From contig JAHDGD010000033.1 of assembly GCA_020627825.1 (NCBI GenBank), positions 1 to 32,734 of the forward strand: 32,734 nucleotides of DNA, read 5' to 3'. A model generated the notes under the pieces. The model had not been told where the DNA came from. It saw only the letters and a list, made by a program, of their open reading frames with translations, and made no database searches. The DNA is from Saprospiraceae bacterium (GTDB lineage: Bacteria > Bacteroidota > Bacteroidia > Chitinophagales > Saprospiraceae). The position numbers were made by a program, and so were the translations under genes. Positions 24,867-31,165 of this stretch are shown piece by piece (position 1 is the first letter of the stretch; every line of letters begins with the position of its first letter).

Positions 24867-25886
24867 TTAATTTTCGCTTTTTGGTTTTATACTTTCGATT
24901 TCATAGTCCGATTTTTCTTTTTTTCTTTCTGATTGATCGAACAGACTATCTACAAATGCTTTTTTATTAAATATTTGGAGTTGATCAATTCCTTCACCAA
25001 CACCTATAAAACGGATAGGAATTTTAAACTGATCACTTATGCCTATTGCAACTCCTCCTTTTGCTGTTCCATCTAGCTTTGTTAAAGCAAGTGCTGAAAC
25101 ATCTGTTGCTTCACTAAAAGCAGTAGCTTGTTCTATAGCATTTTGTCCAGTTGTTGCGTCCAGAACCAAAAGAACTTCGTGTGGAGCACCTTCCATTTTT
25201 TTGCCTATTGAATTTCTTATTTTAGTAAGTTCCCTCATCAATCCTGCTTTAGTATGGAGTCTACCAGCCGTATCAATTATAGCTACGTCAATCCCAAAGT
25301 TAACAGCATATTGAGTTGTTTCGTACGCAACTGCTGCAGGATCAGTGTTCATACCTTTACTAACAAAATGCGTATCCGCTTTATCTGCCCATATTTTTAA
25401 TTGATCAACAGCAGCAGCTCTATAGGTATCTCCAGCCCCTAGTACGACAGTTTTTCCTTTTTGTCTAATCGCATTTGCAACTTTACCAATTGTAGTGGTT
25501 TTCCCTACACCATTAACACCTACGACTAGAATTACATGAGGTTTATGTGCATTTGGGGGTAAATAATCATCGTAATCTTCATTGTTGTTTTCTGAAAGAA
25601 GGTCAACAATTTCATCTTTTAAAATGGCGTTTAGTTCTTTCGTATTGATGTATTTGTCTCGCGCAACGCGTGCCTCTATACGTTCTATAATTTTTATAGT
25701 TGTGTCAAGACCTACGTCAGAAGAAATAAGAATTTGTTCCAATTCATCTAAGACTTCATCATCCACTGTTGATTTTCCAGCTACTGCTCTAGAAATTTTT
25801 CCGAAAATGTTGTCTTTCGTTTTTTCTAATCCTGCGTCTAAATCTTCTTTTTTATCTTTTGTAAAAAATGTATTAAAGAATCCCAT
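24867..25886 (-). CDS. ftsY: Signal recognition particle receptor FtsY
   Basis: This SRP GTPase docks ribosome-SRP complexes at the inner membrane for co-translational insertion. The product is 339 residues. A short acidic/helical N-terminal A-N region (about 1-105) precedes the G domain: P-loop GVNGVGKTT (123-131), GDTYRAAAVDQL (152-163), DTAGRL (205-210) and TKLDGTAKGG (about 268-277), then the closing GVGEGIDQL. It is the short form without the long acidic extension of the E. coli protein, usual in this phylum. It lies on the same strand as, and 298 bp after, the DUF4295 gene; the order rpmB-rpmG-DUF4295-ftsY is conserved in Bacteroidota. A strong terminator between them suggests separate control here. 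Confidence 0.97.
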   Translation of the reverse strand: MGFFNTFFTKDKKEDLDAGLEKTKDNIFGKISRAVAGKSTVDDEVLDELEQILISSDVGLDTTIKIIERIEARVARDKYINTKELNAILKDEIVDLLSENNNEDYDDYLPPNAHKPHVILVVGVNGVGKTTTIGKVANAIRQKGKTVVLGAGDTYRAAAVDQLKIWADKADTHFVSKGMNTDPAAVAYETTQYAVNFGIDVAIIDTAGRLHTKAGLMRELTKIRNSIGKKMEGAPHEVLLVLDATTGQNAIEQATAFSEATDVSALALTKLDGTAKGGVAIGISDQFKIPIRFIGVGEGIDQLQIFNKKAFVDSLFDQSERKKEKSDYEIESIKPKSEN

Positions 25887-26118
25887 TCTATATTATTCGT
25901 GGTTAAAATTTATAAAGAAAAGCAACCTTATTATCTCATAATGCGGGTTTAATCAAGGTCATTTTTTTCTACATTCAAATGTAATGAAATTGTGGTGCTA
26001 AAACAATTTCGTTGGATAAGACATGCCTTTATTTCTATAAATTCAAGAAATCAAATACAAATGAATAGGGTAGGAATGGAGATAAATATTGCTAGAAGTA
26101 CGTGTCATAGAAAAAGAA

Positions 26119-26144
26119 AGGCATTACGCTATTGCGTAATGCCT
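26119..26144 (-). terminator. Strong intrinsic terminator after the ribosomal protein operon
   Basis: The perfect 11-bp stem AGGCATTACGC/GCGTAATGCCT has a 4-nt loop, and on the minus strand it is followed by TTTCTTTTTC. It lies 41 bp after the DUF4295 stop and so closes the tRNA-rpmB-rpmG-DUF4295 unit. The rest of the 298-bp gap before ftsY (25887-26184) shows nothing else I can name; it should contain the ftsY promoter. Confidence 0.85.
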
Positions 26145-26184
26145 AAATCTATCATAAGATCTTTCTAAGTCTTGTTGTAAGTAA

Positions 26185-26361
26185 TTACTTGTTCTCAGCT
26201 AGGTATTCTTTTACCTTATCTTTGTGAACCATTACTTTTTTGTAGGAATATTTTCCTGTTTTAGGGTCTTTAATAGAGGTAACTACTTTTACGAAATCTC
26301 TACCTGAACCAGCGTTCGCGGCTCTTTGTCCTACTCTTGAGTTTTTCGATACTTTAGCCAT
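26185..26361 (-). CDS. DUF4295 family small basic protein
   Basis: This 58-residue gene is too short for usual gene-length cut-offs. It begins MAKVSKNSRVGQRAANAGSG, continues with RDFVKVVTSIKDPKTGKYSY and ends VKEYLAENK. DUF4295 is a Bacteroidota-specific family found right after rpmG; its role is unknown, but the size, basic nature and position suggest a ribosome-associated protein. The start ATG lies 2 bp after the rpmG stop, so the two are co-translated. Confidence rests on the conserved context and the family-like sequence. Confidence 0.9.
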   Translation of the reverse strand: MAKVSKNSRVGQRAANAGSGRDFVKVVTSIKDPKTGKYSYKKVMVHKDKVKEYLAENK

Positions 26362-26363
26362 AA

Positions 26364-26552
26364 TTATTTAATTTCTTTGTGAACAGTCATTTTTTTAAGA
26401 ATAGGGTTATACTTTTTAAGCTCCAATCTATCAGGAGTGTTTTTTCTATTCTTTTGAGTTACATATCTAGATGTTCCTGGCTTACCTGAAGCTTTGTGCT
26501 CCGTGCATTCTAGGATTACTTGAAGTCTATTACCTTTTGATTTCTTTGCCAT
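26364..26552 (-). CDS. rpmG: 50S ribosomal protein L33
   Basis: This is a 62-residue large-subunit ribosomal protein. It starts [20 protein letters not shown], continues [20 protein letters not shown] and ends [17 protein letters not shown], as in L33. Of the zinc-binding cysteines of the C+ form only one (Cys16) remains, so it is the zinc-free (C-) type that does not need zinc. It lies 29 bp after rpmB and 2 bp before the DUF4295 gene in the same transcription unit. Confidence 0.97.
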   Translation of the reverse strand: MAKKSKGNRLQVILECTEHKASGKPGTSRYVTQKNRKNTPDRLELKKYNPILKKMTVHKEIK

Positions 26553-26581
26553 CGTACTATATCTTAATAGGTGCTATAAAA

Positions 26582-26830
26582 TTAAACATTTGCCCCGACA
26601 TCGAAGCCTTTTCTCTTACATTCTTTCAAATACTCGTAAATACCATTTTTATTAATGGTACGTAAAGCTTTTGAAGAAACTTTTAATGTGATATACTCTT
26701 CCGTTTCAGGAATGTAAAATTTCTTTGTATGAAGATTAGGTAAAAATCTTCTTTTTGTCTTACGATTTGAGTGGGAAACATTGTTACCACTTATTGGTCT
26801 CTTTCCTGTTAATTGACAAACTCTAGACAT
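26582..26830 (-). CDS. rpmB: 50S ribosomal protein L28
   Basis: This 82-residue large-subunit ribosomal protein begins MSRVCQLTGKRPISGNNVSH and continues SNRKTKRRFLPNLHTKKF, both highly typical of L28. As in many members of the phylum it keeps only the first cysteine of the possible zinc motif. It starts 32 bp after the 3' end of the tRNA-Arg gene on the same strand, and is likely read from the promoter upstream of that tRNA. Confidence 0.97.
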   Translation of the reverse strand: MSRVCQLTGKRPISGNNVSHSNRKTKRRFLPNLHTKKFYIPETEEYITLKVSSKALRTINKNGIYEYLKECKRKGFDVGANV

Positions 26831-26862
26831 TACGCTCTTTTTAAAATTGTTCTATTATAAAG

Positions 26863-26936
26863 TGACTCCGGAAGGATTCGAACCTTCAACCTCCTGAGCC
26901 GTAATCAGGTACTCTATCCAGTTGAGCTACGGAGCC
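26863..26936 (-). tRNA. tRNA-Arg, anticodon ACG
   Basis: The full cloverleaf folds on the minus strand. The acceptor GGCTCCG/CGGAGTC has one G-U, the D arm is GCTC..GAGT, and the anticodon stem CCTGA/TCAGG holds the loop TTACGGC, giving ACG (read CGN as inosine). The T arm is GAAGG-TTCGAAT-CCTTC and the discriminator is A at 26863. CCA is not encoded. It heads the rpmB operon. Confidence 0.96.
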
Positions 26937-26975
26937 GAATTCCCTTCATCCTACCACCTCAATAAATTCAGACCG

Positions 26976-27007
26976 CAAAGATAGGTATTTTCTTTTCTTT
27001 TGTCAAA
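26976..27007 (-). promoter_or_regulatory. Consensus Bacteroidota promoter for tRNA-Arg and rpmB operon
   Basis: On the minus strand TTTG (27004-27007) is separated by exactly 20 bp from TATCTTTG (26976-26983), a full match to the -33 TTTG / -7 TAnnTTTG pattern of the Bacteroidota housekeeping sigma factor. The start point would fall near 26970, about 34 bp before the tRNA. Confidence 0.8.
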
Positions 27008-27019
27008 GGATTTTTTTAA

Positions 27020-28729
27020 TTAATTGGATTTGTAAAACTTGGAAGTAGCTATATTACGTCCTTGTTGCAAACTCAAAAAATACATGCCAGGTATTAAATG
27101 TTCAGTATTTATAGTGCCTTCAGCCTCTTCGAAAAGTGGGAAAGTCATTTTTTCTTCCCGTATTAATTGTCCTAAAATATTATATATTTTTAAATATATT
27201 TCTTCCGCTGGATCAGCTTCAAAGTTGAAATTCAACTCATTTGTAACTGGATTGGGGTAAATGGTGGACAATCGAACCTCCCCTTTGGTTCCTCCACAGA
27301 ATCTTGAAACTTCAACCATTGCATTGTACACATTGAGTCTTTTCTCGGAACGTACTAGTGATGCTAAACTTTCTAGTTGATCTCCTGATTGGATCACTAA
27401 TTCTGCTAAACTATCTACTTTTGAGGGATTACGTTTAAAAAAGTCAATAAATTCAGGACAATCTACACTATACAATAAACCTATTGCACCTGCAACATGT
27501 GGTGCTGCAGCTGATGTACCTGAGAAAATACCATATCCACTCGTATTTAATGGATGTAATGTAAATGTAGCCTCACCTGGAGCAGCCATATCAACATTTT
27601 CATCCCCAAAAGCAGCCTCCGCAAAGGCATCATCAATGTCAGTAGACGTTACCGCAATAAGATAGTCCGAATCGCATAATGAAGGAATATCACCTTCTAC
27701 ATCTACATTGTAATTTTCGTTACTTACGGCACTTACATTGAGAATTCCTTGTTCTCCCATTTTATCATACATGCTACACCAAATTGGAAAATCTTCTGGC
27801 TGGCCAAAATCTACTCCCAAGGAATAATTACACACCACAATGAAAGCTCCTTTTTCTCCATCGGTTTCATTATACAACCGCCGCATATCTGTTATATAAT
27901 TGTATGTTTCAATAATATCTGCTAATCTTAATCCACTGCTTAATGGTAAAATTTTTATATCCCAGTTTAAGCCTGCAACACCTACATTATTATCTGCTTT
28001 TGCGCCGATAATACCAGCTGAAGAAGTGCCATGTCGTTGGCTGGTATGAGCATCATTTTGCTGCGTGGCATTCAGGCCATGTATGTCATCTTTGTATCCA
28101 TTTTCATCATCATCAGCTGAAAAACTAGCGTCATAACCTGGATCTCCAGGTTCTCTCCCAAAGCTATCTTCGTCTATCAAGCCATCTCCGTCATCATCAA
28201 CACCACAATCTCCTGGACAACCGTCATTATTAGCATCACCTTCACTTTCATGTGGATTCGTATAGATATTATCACCCCAATCCTCCAACTCTAAAAAAAA
28301 ACCATCATCTAAAACTGCAATGATAATCTCATCTCCTTCTATGGTTTGCCCTCCTGTCGTAATATCCCATGCTAACTCTGCTTGAATATTTTGTAAGGTC
28401 CATTGTTGATCATAGAATGCGTCGTTTGGTGTAGCGCGAGGAGTGGTCATTTTTGAATGACTGATATATGAAAATAGGTTTTCTTCATTAAGCTCTTCTA
28501 TTGATATAGGAAGTTTATTAAGGTGAGAAAGTAAATAAATTTCTTGTGTTTGAGATAATTTCCTTTGAATGCGTAGATTTTTATGGGCTCTTGAAGATTG
28601 CAAGAATCTGCTTAAGTCCTCGATTGTCTTATTTTCTTGTAATTCTACAATAAGTTCGTGGTCAATTATTTTTTGGGCTTTAAGCCCAAAAGAAAGGAAG
28701 CAAAGGAGCGCTATGGCAAGATATTTCAT
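27020..28729 (-). CDS. Subtilisin-like (S8) serine protease with T9SS sorting domain
   Basis: This 569-residue exported protease has a signal peptide (1-19, ending SFGLKAQ) and a probable propeptide (about 20-100). The S8 catalytic domain has Asp141 in IAVLDDG, His233 in QRHGTSSAG and Ser406 in GTSAAAPHVAG, and Asn336 region VSAVSNEN may hold the oxyanion Asn. Between Asp and His lies an unusually acidic insert (165-217), with NNDGCPGDCGVDDDGDGLID and later SADDDENGYKDD, probably calcium-binding. The C-terminal ~80 residues (YPNPVTNELNFNF ... HLIPGMYFLSLQQGR) form a type A T9SS sorting domain. It is likely a cell-surface or secreted protease for feeding. It ends just before the tRNA-Arg promoter and is downstream of the BtuF-like gene. 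Confidence 0.93.
   Translation of the reverse strand: MKYLAIALLCFLSFGLKAQKIIDHELIVELQENKTIEDLSRFLQSSRAHKNLRIQRKLSQTQEIYLLSHLNKLPISIEELNEENLFSYISHSKMTTPRATPNDAFYDQQWTLQNIQAELAWDITTGGQTIEGDEIIIAVLDDGFFLELEDWGDNIYTNPHESEGDANNDGCPGDCGVDDDGDGLIDEDSFGREPGDPGYDASFSADDDENGYKDDIHGLNATQQNDAHTSQRHGTSSAGIIGAKADNNVGVAGLNWDIKILPLSSGLRLADIIETYNYITDMRRLYNETDGEKGAFIVVCNYSLGVDFGQPEDFPIWCSMYDKMGEQGILNVSAVSNENYNVDVEGDIPSLCDSDYLIAVTSTDIDDAFAEAAFGDENVDMAAPGEATFTLHPLNTSGYGIFSGTSAAAPHVAGAIGLLYSVDCPEFIDFFKRNPSKVDSLAELVIQSGDQLESLASLVRSEKRLNVYNAMVEVSRFCGGTKGEVRLSTIYPNPVTNELNFNFEADPAEEIYLKIYNILGQLIREEKMTFPLFEEAEGTINTEHLIPGMYFLSLQQGRNIATSKFYKSN
28671..28691. repeat. 21-bp near-palindrome TTTTGGGCTT-T-AAGCCCAAAA
   Basis: It carries the same arms as the palindromes at 2194-2217 and 12075-12094, with one extra central base. 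It falls in the protease gene at the codons for FGLKAQ, the end of its signal peptide, so coding constraint may explain part of the pattern. Confidence 0.55.
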
Positions 28730-28784
28730 GTAATTTATTTATCTGCTAACAAAAATACATTAATGATTGGATTCCACTAAAAAA

Positions 28785-29582
28785 CTAATCTTCCATCATT
28801 AAAATTGTCTCCCGTAAGGATTTCATGTATTCGTATGCTTTTAGCAATCGAGATCCGTACCAAGAAAAGTAACTGCCGTCTACCAATAGTATTTTTTTAG
28901 TTGGAAAAGATGGTTGCAATGATTGTTTGTGTTTTTCAGCAAAAGGAAATGGCTCATTCGAAAGCATTATAAAAGTAGCACTTGATTCATTAATTTCATC
29001 TTTTGTAATTTCCGGGTATCGATAGTCTTGAACCACAGAAAGCATGCCCATCTCTTGAAGCATATGATAGATAAAAGTATCTTTCCCTACAGTCATGAAA
29101 GGGTTTTGCCATATAAGGTAAACACATCGAAGGTCCTCATAACGGTTCTTGTGAAAATCAATTTGCATTTCGTTAATTCTGCCAATCAATTCTTGAGCTG
29201 ATGCATCCACTTTTAATATTTTGCCTAAGTCATCAATCATTGCTAAGGCCCCATGAATGGTCTGAATAGAAGAGACGTAGACTGGAAAATGAGCATCTAG
29301 TGTTGTTACAATTTCTTCAGTATTTTCTTCTTTATTGCATATGATAATATCGGGTTCCAAAGCTATAATCTTATCATAATGCACTTGTTTTGTACCTCCT
29401 ACAATAGTTGCTTTTTCTAGATTGTGCCCTTCAAAAACGCAGAATTTTGTCCGACCAATAATTTTTTCTGAAAGGCCTAAATCATATAGGAGTTCTGTAA
29501 TGGAAGGGACTAAACATACTATTCTGTTGATAACTAGCGGAACATTGATTGTTCTACCCAATTGATCGTAATATGTCCTCAT
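28785..29582 (-). CDS. BtuF-like helical-backbone metal/cobalamin-binding protein
   Basis: The product has 265 residues and the periplasmic-binding fold linked by one long helix: VNRIVCLVPSITELLYDLGL (about 18-37), the GGTKQVHYDKIIALEPDII region (62-80), and the second lobe from about 150 with FMTVGKDTFIYHMLQEMGML. Homologues bind cobalamin or metal chelates for ABC import. It lacks any signal peptide, which is odd for a periplasmic receptor but common among Bacteroidota members; it may act in the cytoplasm. No permease or ATPase is beside it. Its ATG follows directly on the stop of the DUF1684 gene (TAAATG), so it is expressed with that operon. The family is secure, the ligand is not. Confidence 0.85.
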   Translation of the reverse strand: MRTYYDQLGRTINVPLVINRIVCLVPSITELLYDLGLSEKIIGRTKFCVFEGHNLEKATIVGGTKQVHYDKIIALEPDIIICNKEENTEEIVTTLDAHFPVYVSSIQTIHGALAMIDDLGKILKVDASAQELIGRINEMQIDFHKNRYEDLRCVYLIWQNPFMTVGKDTFIYHMLQEMGMLSVVQDYRYPEITKDEINESSATFIMLSNEPFPFAEKHKQSLQPSFPTKKILLVDGSYFSWYGSRLLKAYEYMKSLRETILMMED

Positions 29583-30242
29583 TTAATGGCCCCCTTTATA
29601 TGTTCCTGCATAATTTTTTTCCCCTGCAAGAATTTTTATGTTGACATGATTTTCAGCTGGAGGAATAGCACAACTGTATCCCGAACTATAATGACAATAT
29701 GGGTGATAAGCTTTATTAAAGTCTAACGTTATTTTACCATTTTTTATATCGGTTTTATATAAATCTATATAACGACCTCCACCATATGTTTCTTCCCCAT
29801 TTGTTAAGTCATAAAACATCAAAAACATAAGGTCTTTGTAAGCGGGAATGGAATTAAATGATGGGCTGGTGTGAACTTGTAGCGAGAAGGGTTTACCAGC
29901 TATTTCAAATTGAAGTGTAGCATAAGGTATATATTGCCTTTCTTCTCCAGCGCTTGTTTTTACTGTAACACTTTCTTGCTTATCGAGCACGGTGATTGTT
30001 GCGTCTACTTTAAATGCTGAGTTAGCAGGAAAATATCTTAGGTATTCTAGTTCTTTCCCTTTCAATGGATAATGGCTGTCAGCTTCGTATTCTAGTTTCT
30101 TTTGTGCTCTGTAATCTTCGAGTTCTTGAATGTATGATGATGTATCAAGAGATACTTTTGAATTGTTTTTTGACCGAGTTGATCCACATGAAACGATAAC
30201 GAAAATACTAAGTAGGATGCATATTAATCGACTACATTTCAT
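29583..30242 (-). CDS. DUF1684 lipoprotein
   Basis: The product has 219 residues from the ATG at 30242. I chose this start, not the longer frame from 30278, because it gives a clean lipoprotein signal MKCSRLICILLSIFVIVSC with lipobox IVSC (Cys19), and the longer frame would overlap the preceding gene. The DUF1684 domain follows: YPLKGKELEYLRYFPANSAF, YGGGRYIDLY, the NKAYHPYCHYSSGYSCAIPP motif and the closing NIKILAGEKNY. The function of the family is not known. It starts 4 bp after the stop of the beta-propeller-like gene and directly abuts the BtuF-like gene, so all are co-transcribed. Confidence 0.88.
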   Translation of the reverse strand: MKCSRLICILLSIFVIVSCGSTRSKNNSKVSLDTSSYIQELEDYRAQKKLEYEADSHYPLKGKELEYLRYFPANSAFKVDATITVLDKQESVTVKTSAGEERQYIPYATLQFEIAGKPFSLQVHTSPSFNSIPAYKDLMFLMFYDLTNGEETYGGGRYIDLYKTDIKNGKITLDFNKAYHPYCHYSSGYSCAIPPAENHVNIKILAGEKNYAGTYKGGH

Positions 30243-30246
30243 GATT

Positions 30247-31107
30247 TTAAGGTTTGTTGATGAGCAATAATTTACCATTTCTGTAGTCCATTCTCGTTAT
30301 GTCTTTAAGTCCATAAGCAGATAAATCCCATAGTAAGATAAAACTTGCAGCGGTAGGATTATACTTGAATATTTTTGCGCCTTTTGCCATTAAGATTTGT
30401 TCGGTATCTCCATATAGTACAAAATCCTCTGAACCAGGAAGTGCAGAAGTTATGGTCTCTACTCTTTTATTAACAGGATTGAATGATTTAAGCATAGAGT
30501 CAGAACCTTTTTGAATGAATATTAATTCACCTGCTTTATTTACTTGAAAACATCTTCCAATGTTTTTCGTAACAAATTCTATTCGTTGGTTACGAACATT
30601 TATGACTTGAAGGTTATTCGTTTTTTCGAGTACGAATAATGCCATTTTAAAATTACTTAAAGGATGATAATATCCTATATTTACATAATCTTCTAGTACT
30701 TTTTCACCCGAATCTTTACCATTTATTGGGTATTCCCAAAGAACTTGTGATTTTTCATCTTGTTCTACTCGTACTGTTGTTATAAAATCTCTTCCTGCTA
30801 TTCTCGGGCTGTATTCATTTTCCAAAGTTTTAGTTAACCGTTTCCATGAGTTGTTCTGCAGATTCATAAGAACAATATCGGTATTTCCTTTATCGAGTTC
30901 AGCCGTCATTGCAATCTCTAAATCATTGATAAATACTGCTTGATTATTATAAGAATCGGGGTTAAAGTCACTTAAGTACTTGACATTTTTAACCTGATCA
31001 ACGCCATTCAATTCAAGCATCCAAAGCTCTGTAACAGGCAATTGAGTGTGGGCTTTTGGGCCTACGAGCCCTATAAAAATAATGCAAAAGAATATGCGGT
31101 ACATCAT
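30247..31107 (-). CDS. Secreted beta-propeller-like (WD40/PD40-type) protein
   Basis: The product has 286 residues with an N-terminal signal peptide (MMYRIFFCIIFIGLVGPKAHTQ), so it is exported. Short beta-rich repeats such as NQAVFINDLEIAMTAELDKG, NEYSPRIAGRDFITTVRV and GYYHPLSNFKMALFVLE resemble the blades of PD40/TolB-like propellers. No enzyme motif is visible and I cannot assign a function. It sits between lepB (58-bp gap) and the DUF1684 lipoprotein (4-bp gap), part of one minus-strand series. The second Met, one codon on, could also be the start. Confidence 0.7.
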   Translation of the reverse strand: MMYRIFFCIIFIGLVGPKAHTQLPVTELWMLELNGVDQVKNVKYLSDFNPDSYNNQAVFINDLEIAMTAELDKGNTDIVLMNLQNNSWKRLTKTLENEYSPRIAGRDFITTVRVEQDEKSQVLWEYPINGKDSGEKVLEDYVNIGYYHPLSNFKMALFVLEKTNNLQVINVRNQRIEFVTKNIGRCFQVNKAGELIFIQKGSDSMLKSFNPVNKRVETITSALPGSEDFVLYGDTEQILMAKGAKIFKYNPTAASFILLWDLSAYGLKDITRMDYRNGKLLLINKP

Positions 31108-31165
31108 ATTAGTTCTTTTAACCTCAAGATACAGCGTTTTCGTTAGTTCTATAGAATGCGACGAC

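Noticed and set aside
31053-31075. Sequence TTTTGGGCCTACGAGCCC as another copy of the dispersed palindrome
   Set aside because: Only the outer GGGC/GCCC pair and the arm ends do not match; it is too degenerate to count.
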